Origin: Streptomyces sp. SA15
GTDB taxonomy: Bacteria > Actinomycetota > Actinomycetes > Streptomycetales > Streptomycetaceae
Direction of reading: 5' to 3'
Assembly: GCF_002291145.1 (NCBI RefSeq)
Contig: NZ_NTGE01000222.1
Location: 1 to 64,000, forward strand
Length of the DNA stretch: 64,000 bases
Positions 24,809 to 33,074 of this stretch are shown piece after piece. Positions within the stretch are counted from its first letter, which is position 1. The number at the start of each line of letters is the position of its first letter. A program made the translations under genes and the position numbers. The notes beneath the pieces are model-generated. The model was not told the origin of the DNA, ran no database searches, and was given only the letters and a program-made list of their open reading frames with translations.

Positions 24809-26089
24809 GTGAGTCCGCGAACCCCCTCCGAGCAGACCGTCGTGGCCCGGCACGGCTGGCTGCAGGCGGCGGCCACCGTCCTGGGCGCACTGATCGTCAT
24901 GGGCGTGGTCGCCGCGCTGGGGCTGTGGGCGGCCGGTGCGGCCGACCTGCCGGACAACGCCTTCCCCCGGGTGGTCGCGGCGACCGTCGTCACGGCCGTC
25001 GGCGGCACGATCCAGCTGTCGGGGAACGCGGGAGAACTCGCCACCACGCGGGCGGGGCTCACCGTGACTCCGCTGTCGGTCACCCTCGTCGGAGCGCTGG
25101 TGCTCGCCGCCGGCTTCCTGCGGCCTCTGCGGCACCGTACGGTCACCGGCGCCGGTCAACTGGCCGAATGGGCCGCCCGGATCGCCGTATTGTGGCTGCT
25201 CGCGCTCCTCGCCCTGGCCCTGGCGGCCCGCCAGACCTTCGCGGTCTCCCTCGGGGAGGGCACACTCGCCGACATCGGTGAGTTGTTCGGCCTGGCGCCG
25301 GAGGTCGGGTTCACCACGGATGTGCCGCTGACGCTGTTCTTCGGCCTGCTGTGGCTGGCCGGTGTGCTGGTGCTGGCGCTGCTGGTGTCGCGCGTGGTTC
25401 CGTTGCCGCCCCGGCTGCTGCGCCTCCAGCAGACGGTACGGCCCGCCGCGTACGCCATGGTCGTGCTGCTGCTCGCCTGCGTCGTTCTCGGGATCCTCAT
25501 CGCGCTCGTCGTCGTGGTGACGCGCGGCCACGCGGCTCAGACGTTCGCGCTGATCCTGCTCGGCATGCCGAACCTGGTCTGGCTCTGCTTCACCATCGGC
25601 CTCGGCGCCACCTGGAACGGACGGGTGGAGGGGCCGTTCGGGCTGCCGATGCCGCACGTGCTCGACCAGGTGCTGCGGGGCCAGGAGGTCTCGGCACTCA
25701 ATCTGAGCACGATCGCCGAGTACGACGGCAGGGTGTGGTGGCTCGTGGTCGTGGACGCCGTGCTGCTGCTGGGCGCCGCGGTCGTCATGGCGAGAGGCTC
25801 CCCGGCCCGGATGCCCGCCTGGCGGCAGGCCGTGCACATGGCGGTCGCCCTCGCGCTCACGGTCCTCGTGATCTGCCTCGTCGGCCGCATCTCCGCGCAC
25901 TACGGCCTGTCGCTCCTCGGCATCGGCGACCTGGCCGGCGATCTGGCCGGAGAGGTGTTCCTGAAGCCGGAGGTGTGGCCCGCGCTCGGCTTCGCCCTGT
26001 TGTGGGGGCTGCTCACCGGCTTGCTGGGCGGGCTGCTGGTGCGGCCGGTGCGATGGCGGCGTGCGGACCAGGAGGGCTGGAAAGCGTGA
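24809..26089 (+). CDS. Streptophobe family membrane protein
   Basis: This is a 426-residue polytopic membrane protein with about ten hydrophobic segments. It fits the streptophobe family, a Streptomyces-restricted group of unknown role. Features shared with that family are the GWLQAAATVLGALIVMGVVA opening, PLSVTLVGALVLAAGFLRPL, the loop GLGATWNGRVEGPFGLPMPH and the end LLGGLLVRPVRW. GTG 24809 is the first start after a stop codon in frame. It ends 44 bases before the NTF2-like gene. Confidence 0.8.
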   Translation: MSPRTPSEQTVVARHGWLQAAATVLGALIVMGVVAALGLWAAGAADLPDNAFPRVVAATVVTAVGGTIQLSGNAGELATTRAGLTVTPLSVTLVGALVLAAGFLRPLRHRTVTGAGQLAEWAARIAVLWLLALLALALAARQTFAVSLGEGTLADIGELFGLAPEVGFTTDVPLTLFFGLLWLAGVLVLALLVSRVVPLPPRLLRLQQTVRPAAYAMVVLLLACVVLGILIALVVVVTRGHAAQTFALILLGMPNLVWLCFTIGLGATWNGRVEGPFGLPMPHVLDQVLRGQEVSALNLSTIAEYDGRVWWLVVVDAVLLLGAAVVMARGSPARMPAWRQAVHMAVALALTVLVICLVGRISAHYGLSLLGIGDLAGDLAGEVFLKPEVWPALGFALLWGLLTGLLGGLLVRPVRWRRADQEGWKA

Positions 26090-26133
26090 CGTGGGACATG
26101 GGAGTGTGCACTCGGTCGAGAGAAGGGCAAGGC

Positions 26134-26547
26134 ATGACACTGGCACTCGAAGACCGCTTGGCGGTCACCGAGTTGATCGCCCTGCACGGGCATCTGGTCG
26201 ACGGCGGGGAGCTGCACCGCTCGGCGGAGGTCTTCACCCCGGACGTCGTCTACGACCTGTCCGACTTCGGCCAGGGCCAGGTCACCGGGCTCGCCGCCCT
26301 CACCGAGGCGGCTCTTGCTCTGGGCACCGCGAATCCCGTCGCGCACCACGTCACCAATGTGGTGATCGAAGAGGTGGACGACGGCCGGGTGCGGGCCCGG
26401 TCCAAGGGACTGGGTGTCATGGCGGACGGCTCGTGCGGGTCCGTGACGTACGAGGACACCTTGGTGCGTGCCGCCGACGGCTGGCGGATCTGTCACCGCA
26501 GGGTGCTGGCGCGGCGCGCACCGCTGAATGGGCTGGGACAGGCCTGA
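26134..26547 (+). CDS. SnoaL-like (NTF2-fold) protein
   Basis: This is a 137-residue protein with the NTF2 cone fold: LEDRLAVTELIALHGHLVDG, FTPDVVYDLSDFG and HHVTNVVIEEVDDGRVRARS. It matches SnoaL_4-type cyclase/hydroxylase-like domains that bind small hydrophobic molecules; no specific function can be given. ATG 26134 follows GAAGGGCAAGG. It may be transcribed with the streptophobe gene. It is convergent with the next small gene. Confidence 0.85.
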   Translation: MTLALEDRLAVTELIALHGHLVDGGELHRSAEVFTPDVVYDLSDFGQGQVTGLAALTEAALALGTANPVAHHVTNVVIEEVDDGRVRARSKGLGVMADGSCGSVTYEDTLVRAADGWRICHRRVLARRAPLNGLGQA

Positions 26548-26574
26548 CGGTCCAGCACTCCCGCGGGACGCGGC

Positions 26575-26991
26575 TCAGGCCACGGGCGTGAACAGCGCCG
26601 CGGCGGTCCGCTGCATGCGCAGGGCGTCGACCGACTCGGCCAGCAGTTCGTATTCGGTGGTGTCGTCGCTGGCGGCGATCCGTACCAGCCGTCCCGCCGC
26701 CAACTCGTCCGCGACCAGCTCCTGTTGGGCCATGTCCCCGCACCAGGCGCGCAGCACGGCGGGTACGTCGGGCACGGTGTCGGCGACCGGGGCGAGCGCA
26801 CCGGGCGGGAAGTGTCCGGCCTCGGGCTGGGGGTCTAATCGCTCGGCGATCCAGGAGGCACGGTCGCGTAACCACCACAGGGCCAGGGCGAGGGTGGGGG
26901 CGCGGTAGGTTCCGAGGGGTACGCCGATGCGCCGGCCACCGCAGGTGCCGTACCCCGTGACATGGCACAGGAATTCGTCGTGCACGATCAT
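26575..26991 (-). CDS. Small hypothetical protein with two TTA codons
   Basis: This is a 138-residue protein, apparently Streptomyces-specific: TGYGTCGGRRIGVPLGTYRA at the N-terminus, a Trp-rich helix (ALALWWLRDRASWIAERL), then a helical middle. No domain is recognised. Codons 41 (26871-26869) and 52 (26838-26836) are TTA, so translation should need the bldA leucyl-tRNA, which matures late in the life cycle; two such codons in 138 is notable. ATG 26991 is used. It converges with the NTF2-like gene, 27 bases apart. Confidence 0.65.
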   Translation of the reverse strand: MIVHDEFLCHVTGYGTCGGRRIGVPLGTYRAPTLALALWWLRDRASWIAERLDPQPEAGHFPPGALAPVADTVPDVPAVLRAWCGDMAQQELVADELAAGRLVRIAASDDTTEYELLAESVDALRMQRTAAALFTPVA

Positions 26992-27449
26992 TCCCCCGTT
27001 GCTTCACTAGCCTGACGGCCGGGCCTCGCTTTCGGTGCGGCTCAGGTGCTGTGCTCGGCTCATGCGCTGTGCGTGACGGGAGCTTCGCTGGATGTGAAGG
27101 CTCCTAGCAGATGAGTATGTTCACTACTGAAACACTGTCACCACAACTTTCCGGCCAGTCTCTTGGCATATTCGTCACCCGGACTGGCCGAAATCTGACG
27201 AGTGCATGCCGATGCCGTCATCACCCGAGAGGTAATCGACCGCCGCGGGTCGTCCGGGCATGGTTGCGGTACCGGGGTCCCCGCGGTGCGGACCCTGTTC
27301 CGACCAGCAGATACGTCCTCGGTGGAGGCTGATGCCCCATGCCCGAGAACACCGCGGGTGCCCGCCGGGTCGTGATGGCGTCCTCGGCGATGAGTTTTCC
27401 GGCCGCCGGTGGTCTCTTGAGCAGGAGACCACCGGCACAGGAGGACGTC
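26992..27449. other. 458-base intergenic region
   Basis: No convincing gene. Local AT content is raised near 27110-27190 (for example around TATTCGTCACC), suggesting promoters for the flanking genes. The only clear structure is a long hairpin just before the DUF1905 gene. Short open frames here lack coding bias. Confidence 0.5.
27405..27436 (+). promoter_or_regulatory. 12-bp perfect hairpin directly before the DUF1905 ribosome site
   Basis: Arms GCCGGTGGTCTC and GAGACCACCGGC with an 8-base loop. It is followed within a few bases by CAGGAGG and the ATG at 27450. No gene ends just upstream on this strand, so it is not an ordinary terminator; a leader structure affecting translation or an attenuator is possible. 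Confidence 0.5.
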
Positions 27450-27734
27450 ATGGCCACGACCGGAAAAGTGGACGCGGAATTCACCGCGGAGCTGCGCAGG
27501 AGTCCGGACAAGGGCAGCTGGACGTGTGTCCGGTGGCCCGCGTCCGTCGAGTTCTTCGGCACCCGCGGGCTGGTCAAGGTCCGCGGGACGATCGACGGGC
27601 ACCCTTTCCGGAGCTCCTTCATGGCCCTTGGGGACGGCACCCACATGCTGCCCGTGAAGGCCGAGGTGCGCCGGGCCATCGGGAAGGAGGCGGGGGACAC
27701 GGTGACCGTGCACCTTCAGGAGCGGCTCAGCTGA
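27450..27734 (+). CDS. DUF1905 domain protein
   Basis: This is a 94-residue protein with the DUF1905 beta-barrel: DAEFTAELRRSPDKGSWTCV, FFGTRGLVKVRGTIDG, HMLPVKAEVRRAIGKEAGDTV. Many relatives are fused to a YdeI-like (OmdA) domain; this one is the stand-alone form. The function is unknown. ATG 27450 has GGAGG 6 bases upstream. Confidence 0.88.
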   Translation: MATTGKVDAEFTAELRRSPDKGSWTCVRWPASVEFFGTRGLVKVRGTIDGHPFRSSFMALGDGTHMLPVKAEVRRAIGKEAGDTVTVHLQERLS

Positions 27735-27764
27735 TACGTGCCGGTACGTCCCCCGCGATACGGG

Positions 27765-28760
27765 TCAGGCCCTGACGATCTCGTCGATCCGCGCCAGCTC
27801 CTCCGCGTCGAAGTCCAGGTTGCGGATGGCGCCGACGCTGTCCTCCATCTGCTGCGGGCTGCTCGCGCCGACGAGGGCCGAGGTCACCCGGCCGCCGCGC
27901 AGGACCCAGGCCAGCGCGAGCTGGGCCAGCGTCTGGCCGCGGGACTTGGCGATGTCGTCGAGGGCGCGGAGCCTGCCGACCAGTTCCTCGGTGACCGCGT
28001 CGGAGTTCAGGAAGGGGCTGTCGCTCGCGGCCCGCGAGTCCTCGGGGATGCCCTCGAGGTAGCGGCCGGTGAGCAGGCCTTGCTCCAGCGGGGAGAAGAC
28101 GATGGAGCCGACCTGGAGCTCGTCGAGTGCGTCGAGCAGGCCCTCGTCCTCGGGGCGGCGGTCGAGCATCGAGTAGCGCGGCTGGTGGATGAGGAGCGGG
28201 GTGCCCAGCTCGCCGAGGATGCGGGCGGCCTCGCGGGTCTGCTCGGCCGAGTAGTTGGAGACGCCGACGTACAGCGCCTTGCCCTGCTGGACCGCCGAGT
28301 GCAGGGCGCCCATCGTCTCCTCCAGGGGAGTCTCCGGGTCCGGGCGGTGCGAGTAGAAGATGTCGACGTAGTCCAGGCCCATCCGCTTCAGGCTCTGGTC
28401 CAGCGAGGACAGCAGGTACTTGCGCGAACCCCACTCGCCGTACGGGCCGGGCCACATCAGATAGCCGGCCTTGGTGGAGATGATCAGCTCGTCGCGGTAG
28501 GACGCGAAGTCGTCCTTCAGTGCCTCGCCGAAGGCGGACTCGGCGGCGCCGGGCGGCGGGCCGTAGTTGTTGGCCAGGTCGAAGTGGGTGACGCCGAGGT
28601 CGAAGGCGCGGCGCAGGATGGCGCGCTGCGTCTCGACGGTCCGGTCGGCGGGGCCGAAGTTGTGCCACAGGCCGAGCGACAGCGCGGGGAGCTTCAGGCC
28701 GCTGCGTCCGGTGCGCCGGTAGGGCATGTCCGCGTAGCGGTCGGGGTGTGCGGTGTACAA
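27765..28760 (-). CDS. Aldo/keto reductase, glyceraldehyde-3-phosphate reductase-like (YghZ/Mgr type)
   Basis: This is a 331-residue enzyme. Typical family text is YRRTGRSGLKLPALSLGLWHN, FDLANNYGPPPGAAE (Asp and Tyr), LIISTKAGYLMWPGPYGEWG (Lys), YVDIFYSHRPDP (His) and ALVGASSPQQMEDSV (NADPH end). E. coli YghZ reduces L-glyceraldehyde 3-phosphate and methylglyoxal. The likely start is TTG 28760, 5 bases after GGAG, giving an AHPDRYADMPYRR opening like relatives; the frame remains open to 28883, past the promoter of the divergent LysR gene, so that extension is rejected. Confidence 0.9.
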   Translation of the reverse strand: MYTAHPDRYADMPYRRTGRSGLKLPALSLGLWHNFGPADRTVETQRAILRRAFDLGVTHFDLANNYGPPPGAAESAFGEALKDDFASYRDELIISTKAGYLMWPGPYGEWGSRKYLLSSLDQSLKRMGLDYVDIFYSHRPDPETPLEETMGALHSAVQQGKALYVGVSNYSAEQTREAARILGELGTPLLIHQPRYSMLDRRPEDEGLLDALDELQVGSIVFSPLEQGLLTGRYLEGIPEDSRAASDSPFLNSDAVTEELVGRLRALDDIAKSRGQTLAQLALAWVLRGGRVTSALVGASSPQQMEDSVGAIRNLDFDAEELARIDEIVRA

Positions 28761-28885
28761 CGCGACTCCAGAGGGGTTGGCACACGAAGGTCGGTTCCGA
28801 TGAACCGGTATCCACTCTTTCGCGACCTGCGGGCAGTGGTCCAACAGGTAAATCAGATGGAATTCAGCGGATAGGCTTCTCAATC

Positions 28886-29773
28886 ATGGAACTACGTCAT
28901 CTCCAGCACTTCGTCGCGGTGGCCGAGGACCAGCATTTCACCCGTGCTGCCGAACGCCTCATGGTGTCCCAGTCGGGTCTTTCGGCCTCGATCCGGGCGC
29001 TGGAGAGGGAGTTGCAGACCCCGCTGTTCGTGCGGACGACCCGACGGGTGACGCTGACGCCTGCCGGGCGGGCGCTCCTCGGTGAGGCGGAGCGGATCCT
29101 GGCGCAGGTGCGGGCCGCCCACGAGGCGGTGGCCGCGGTGCAGGGCGTGCTGCGCGGGATGCTCGCGCTCGGATCGGAACAGTGCATCGCCGGGGTGAAT
29201 GTGGCGGGGCTGCTCGCCGCGTTCCGGCGGCAGCACCCGGACGTGGAGATCTGCCTGCGGCAGGCGGGCTCGGGCGCGCTCGCGGAGGAGGTCGCGGCCG
29301 GGCGCCTCGACCTGGCGTTCGCCGTAAGGTCGGCGCACGGGGAGGACGAGCAGCTGCGCGTCGTACCGGTGACCAGCGAGCCGATGACGGTGCTGTGCCA
29401 CCCCACCCACCGGCTCGCGGCAGCCGGTGCCGCCGTCACCCCGGAGGAGCTGGGGGGCGAGGTCTTCGTCGACTTCCACCCGGACTGGGGGCCGCGCCGC
29501 ACCACCGACGCCGCGTTCGCCGCGGCGGGAGTCCGACGGACCGTCGCGCTGGAGGTGAACGACGTGCACAGCCTGCTCGACCTGGTGGACGAGAACCTCG
29601 GCATCGCCGTCGTACCACGGCACTTCCGGTGCAAGCGCGCGTCGCTGACCGCCCTGCCCGTGAAGGACACCGCCGAGACGGTGTACGAGACCGTCGCCCT
29701 GCTGCCGCCCCCGCAGGCCACCAGCCCGGCGGCCCGGGCGCTGATGGCGCTGCTGGCCACCGAGAGCGCGTGA
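28886..29773 (+). CDS. LysR-family transcriptional regulator
   Basis: This is a 295-residue regulator with an N-terminal winged HTH (QHFTRAAERLMVSQSGLSAS, then RALERELQTPLFVRTTR) and a periplasmic-binding-like effector domain from about 90 (LALGSEQCIAGVNVAGLLAA). It is divergent from the aldo/keto reductase gene, with 125 bases between the two likely starts, the usual arrangement of a LysR regulator and its target; control of the reductase is inferred. ATG 28886 starts the canonical MELRHLQHF. Confidence 0.92.
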   Translation: MELRHLQHFVAVAEDQHFTRAAERLMVSQSGLSASIRALERELQTPLFVRTTRRVTLTPAGRALLGEAERILAQVRAAHEAVAAVQGVLRGMLALGSEQCIAGVNVAGLLAAFRRQHPDVEICLRQAGSGALAEEVAAGRLDLAFAVRSAHGEDEQLRVVPVTSEPMTVLCHPTHRLAAAGAAVTPEELGGEVFVDFHPDWGPRRTTDAAFAAAGVRRTVALEVNDVHSLLDLVDENLGIAVVPRHFRCKRASLTALPVKDTAETVYETVALLPPPQATSPAARALMALLATESA

Positions 29774-29800
29774 CGGACGCGGATGCGCGATGGTGGATGC

Positions 29801-30316
29801 ATGCATGCCAAGGACATCCTCATCGACGGGTACAGCCGCATCCAGGAAGAGGTCCACGCCGCCGTCGAGGGCCTCGACCCCGACGACCTGCACGCCCGCC
29901 CCTCCGACGCCGCCAACTCCATCGCCTGGCTGATCTGGCATCTCACCCGGGTCCAGGACGACCACATCGCCGACGCCTTCGGCCTCGACCAGGTGTGGCT
30001 GTCCCAGGACTTCCAGAAGCGGTTCGGGCTGGATCTGCCGCGCCGCGACACCGGGTACGGCCACACCCCGGCGAAGGTCGCGAAGGTGCGGGTCGACTCC
30101 GGTGACCTGCTGACCGGCTACTACGACGCCGTGCACGCACAGACCCTCCAGGCCCTGCGCGAGCTGACCGCCAAGGACCTGGAGCAGATCGTGGACGAGC
30201 GCTGGGATCCGCCGGTCAGCCTGGGCGTACGGCTGGTCAGCGTCCTGTCCGACGATCTCCAGCACGTCGGACAGGCCGCCTACGTCCGGGGGCTGGTTCA
30301 GAGCGCGGGCTCGTAG
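29801..30316 (+). CDS. DinB-family protein (DUF664, mycothiol-transferase-like)
   Basis: This is a 171-residue four-helix protein of the DinB/YfiT superfamily: IDGYSRIQEEVHAAVEGLDP, NSIAWLIWHLTRVQDDHIAD (His ligands) and SVLSDDLQHVGQAAYVRGL (His). Three histidines would bind a metal. Actinobacterial members include mycothiol-dependent transferases. ATG 29801 is chosen because it starts at the first family residues. Its last 19 bases overlap the convergent adenosine deaminase remnant. Confidence 0.88.
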   Translation: MHAKDILIDGYSRIQEEVHAAVEGLDPDDLHARPSDAANSIAWLIWHLTRVQDDHIADAFGLDQVWLSQDFQKRFGLDLPRRDTGYGHTPAKVAKVRVDSGDLLTGYYDAVHAQTLQALRELTAKDLEQIVDERWDPPVSLGVRLVSVLSDDLQHVGQAAYVRGLVQSAGS

Positions 30317-30741
30317 CCCGGCAGGACGACGTCCTCGATGAGCGCCTTGCGCTCGTCGAAGGGGAGGAACGCGCTCTTGACGGCGTTCACGGTGACCGTG
30401 CGCAGGTCCTCGACCGTCCAGCCGGCCTGCTCGACCAGCAGGGACATCTCGCGGGTCATCGTCGTGCCCGACACCAGGCGGTTGTCGGTGTTGAGGGTGA
30501 CGCGGAAGCCGAGGTCCTTCAGTGCGGTGATCGGGTGCTCGGCGATCGAGATCGCGGCGCCGGTCTGGAGGTTGGACGTCGGGCACATCTCCAGCGCGAT
30601 ACGGCGGTCGCGGACCCAGCCCGCGAGGCGGCCCAGCTTGCCGTCGACGATGTCGTCGGCGATGCGGACGCCGTGCCCGATGCGCTGGGCGCCGCACACC
30701 TGGAGGGCCTGGTGGATGCTGGGCAGGCCGTGGGCCTCGCC
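30298..30741 (-). pseudogene. Adenosine deaminase, 5'-truncated
   Basis: 147 residues match the C-terminal half of adenosine deaminase: GEAHGLPSIHQALQVCGAQR, GHGVRIADDI, LEMCPTSNLQTGA and VTLNTDNRLVSGTTMTREMS. Similarity stops abruptly at the Gly of the zinc-site HAGE motif (30741); upstream the frame runs into foreign DNA (ITS instead of HA) and then antisense through a transposase remnant. The N-terminal HxH zinc motif and the HAGE histidine are lost, so the product would be inactive. The open frame to 30915 is a chimera. The break is attributable to the adjacent IS481-type fragment. Confidence 0.82.
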
Positions 30742-30801
30742 GGAGGTTATACGTAAAACCTGTGCGCGCCAGTCGGCCGGGGTGGGGAACGCGACCGATG
30801 T

Positions 30802-30924
30802 ACCGAACGCACCCAAGCCCTGGCAGACTTCCTGCACACCTACAACCACCACCGCTGCCACACCGCACTCGGCGGTCAGCCACCCATCAGCCGCGTGAAC
30901 AACCCTGCGGGTCAATACATCTAG
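30802..30924 (+). mobile_element. 3' remnant of an IS481-type transposase
   Basis: About 40 codons ending in TAG 30922-30924 read TERTQALADFLHTYNHHRCH, then TALGGQPPISRVNNPAGQY, the characteristic C-terminus of IS481/IS3-like DDE transposases. Upstream of about 30800 similarity ends, so the catalytic core is gone. Bases 30742-30801 between it and the deaminase remnant are unassigned. Its stop shares the CTAG at 30921-30924 with the stop codon of the gene on the opposite strand. Confidence 0.75.
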
Positions 30925-31586
30925 TCCCGGGAGCCGGTGTGCAGCACAGCGAACAGCCCCCGTACGCGGGTGCCGTCCGGCAGGTGCCAGGCGCCGGCGA
31001 CGTGACCGCTCGCGCTCGGCCCCGGCGTGTCCGGGGCCGGCCGCAGGACCCGCTGCAGGCGCAGCGTCGCGTCCTGCGGGAGGGACAGCTCGGTGCCCTC
31101 TTCGTCGTCGGTGGCGGGGGCGCGGAAGGCCGCAGAGACGGAGCCGTCACCGGCGTAGGAGCGGACGACGTCCCGGTCGGGGGCATCACTGGTGTTCTGG
31201 TCCTGGGCGTGCACCCGGCCCTCGATCAGGGCGAGCAACTGGGTGACCAGCACGGGGTCGTGGCAGCCGTCGTAGGCCCAGCGGCGCCCCAGCACTCCGT
31301 GCTCCATGGTGCCGACGAGGGCGTGCTCCGCCCCGTCGAGCGGGGCGCCGCGATAGGTGAGCGGCACCAGATACGCGGCCGGGTCGGCGCCGGACGCGTC
31401 AGCTGTGTCGATGACCACCATGAACTCGATCCCGACCTCACCCTGCGGATCGTCCAGCCGGAACCCGCCGGCCTTCGTCAGCACCGGTTCCCCCGCGCCG
31501 CCGGTGTACCACGGGCGGGTGGGAAGCCAGGCGGTGAGCAGTTCCAGCTTGGTCGGCTTGAGGGTGGTGTGGTGGATGACGGCCAT
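30921..31586 (-). CDS. Maltokinase N-terminal cap-like domain protein
   Basis: This is a 221-residue protein resembling the N-terminal cap domain of actinobacterial maltokinase (Pep2/Mak): AVIHHTTLKPTKLELLTAWL at the start, EFMVVIDTADASGADPAAYL, VPLTYRGAPLDGAEHALVG, MEHGVLGRRWAYDGCHDPV. No kinase domain follows, so it is a stand-alone cap protein, often misnamed 1,4-alpha-glucan branching protein. The function is unknown. Its stop codon (CTAG) coincides with the end of the IS481 remnant, so the last few residues may derive from the insertion. The next gene upstream on this strand starts 22 bases away, consistent with an operon. Confidence 0.82.
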   Translation of the reverse strand: MAVIHHTTLKPTKLELLTAWLPTRPWYTGGAGEPVLTKAGGFRLDDPQGEVGIEFMVVIDTADASGADPAAYLVPLTYRGAPLDGAEHALVGTMEHGVLGRRWAYDGCHDPVLVTQLLALIEGRVHAQDQNTSDAPDRDVVRSYAGDGSVSAAFRAPATDDEEGTELSLPQDATLRLQRVLRPAPDTPGPSASGHVAGAWHLPDGTRVRGLFAVLHTGSRD

Positions 31587-31608
31587 GCCGAAGTCCTCTC
31601 TCTTTCTC

Positions 31609-32514
31609 TCAGTCGGCCTGCTGGTGCAGTGCGTCGAGCGTGGCCATTTCCTCGTCCGTGAGGTGTACGGCGCCCGCGGCCACGTTCTCGACGAGGTGGT
31701 CGGGGTTGCCGGTGCCGGGGATGGCCAGGACGTGCGGGCCCTGCTGGAGGGTCCAGGCGATGCGGATCTGGGCGGGGCTCGCGTCGTGGGCCTGCGCGAT
31801 GGCGAGCACCTCGTCGTCGTGGGAGGCGGTGGCGCCCTGGGAGCCGCCTTCGCCCGCGATGGCGAAGAACGGTACGAAGGCGATGCCCTGTTCGCCGCAG
31901 ATCCGCAGGAGTTCGTCGGTCGCGGGGTCGTGGAGGTCGAGCCCGAACCGGTTCTGCACGCACACCACCGGTGCGATGGCCTGCGCCTCGGCGAGGTGGC
32001 GGGGTTCGACGTCGGAGATGCCGAGGTGCCGGATCAGGCCCTCCTCGCGCAGCTCGGCGAGGGCGCCGAAGTGCTCGGCGATGGAGTCCTGCCGCATGCG
32101 GCGGAGGTTGACGACGTCGAGGTGGTCGCGGCCGAGCTGGCGCAGGTTCTCCTCGACATGGCCGCGCAGGTCGTCGGGGCGGGCCGAACTGCCCCACTCC
32201 CCCGAGTAGTTGCGGAAGGGGCCGACCTTGGTGACCACGACCAGGTCGTCGGGGTACGGCGACAGCGCGCTGTTGATGAGTTCGTTGGCGGAGCGCAGGG
32301 CGGAGAAGTAGAAGGCGGCCGTGTCGATGTGGTTGACGCCGAGTTCTCTCGCCTTGTGCAGTACGGCGATCGAGCGCTCCCGGTCGCTCGGCGTCCCGAG
32401 GTGGAAGGCGGCACTGCCCGTCAGCCGCATCGCGCCGAAGCCGATGCGGTGGACGGACAGGTCGCCGAGCTTCCAGGTGCCCGCGGCGTCCGCGGTGATC
32501 GTTTCCGTGGTCAT
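31609..32514 (-). CDS. Aldo/keto reductase
   Basis: This is a 301-residue enzyme of the pyridoxal-reductase-like aldo/keto reductase group: LSVHRIGFGAMRLTGSAAFH, VNHIDTAAFYF (Asp, Tyr), LVVVTKVGPF (Lys), HLDVVNLRRM where the usual His is not obvious, and HVLAIPGTGNPDHLVENV. ATG 32514 is used; ATG 32532 is in frame. Its start overlaps by ATGA the stop of the frame read straight through the broken sigma-like gene upstream, so translation may once have been coupled. Confidence 0.88.
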   Translation of the reverse strand: MTTETITADAAGTWKLGDLSVHRIGFGAMRLTGSAAFHLGTPSDRERSIAVLHKARELGVNHIDTAAFYFSALRSANELINSALSPYPDDLVVVTKVGPFRNYSGEWGSSARPDDLRGHVEENLRQLGRDHLDVVNLRRMRQDSIAEHFGALAELREEGLIRHLGISDVEPRHLAEAQAIAPVVCVQNRFGLDLHDPATDELLRICGEQGIAFVPFFAIAGEGGSQGATASHDDEVLAIAQAHDASPAQIRIAWTLQQGPHVLAIPGTGNPDHLVENVAAGAVHLTDEEMATLDALHQQAD

Positions 32515-32578
32515 CGGCGGAGTGTCGCACATGCGGCGAGCGCCTGCCCAGGCACGCCACTCCGCCGGCTCCCGGTCC

Positions 32579-33074
32579 TCAACAGGCCACCGTCTCCTCG
32601 CACTTGCGCAGAGCCTCCTGGACATCGCGGCTCCAGTTCCGGGCGGGCCGCGGAGAGGCCGCCGTGCTGCCGTTCGGGGAGGGCGGCGATGGCGTGGAAC
32701 AGCCGCAGGTTCTGCTCGATCACCTCGAAGGCGTCCTCGGCGCCCTGCAGGGTCACGGTCTCGAACACCGCGGTGTCCATGAGCGTGGCGCGACGGCCGC
32801 GGGCTCGGGCGTGGTCGATGACGCGGTTCTTCACCACCCGCCAGGCGTAGGCGGCGGGGTTCTCGGTGCGCAGTATCTGCCGCCACTCCTGGGCGAGTTG
32901 GACGAAGGCCTCGTCGACGGCCTCCTCGGCGTCCGCCCGGCAGCGCAGGCAGCGCTCGGCCTCGCGGACGTAGCGCGGGCGGTGCATCTGGTGGAAGGCG
33001 GAGAAGTCCAGGGGCAGCTTCTCCGGGGCCCGCGGGTTTCCGGCGGGACGCAGCGACGACTCCTCCTGGGTCAC
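32579..33074 (-). pseudogene. Sigma-70-like protein with disrupted region 4
   Basis: Starting at GTG 33074, about 135 residues look like ECF sigma region 2: FSAFHQMHRPRYVREAERCL, ADAEEAVDEAFVQLAQEW, NPAAYAWRVVKNRVIDHARA and FHAIAALPERQ, the usual entry to region 4. After that the frame changes character: codons become AT-richer at third positions and the residues are Arg/Gly-rich up to a stop at 32511. The neighbouring frame from about 32660 has normal codon bias and reads ARNWSRDVQEALRKCEETVA to a stop at 32579. I infer a frameshift or short deletion in region 4. A genuine read-through product of 187 residues is possible. Confidence 0.5.

Noticed and set aside
30742..30915. N-terminal part of the adenosine deaminase ORF
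   Set aside because: It is antisense to a transposase fragment and has no deaminase similarity; it is a chimeric frame made by the insertion.
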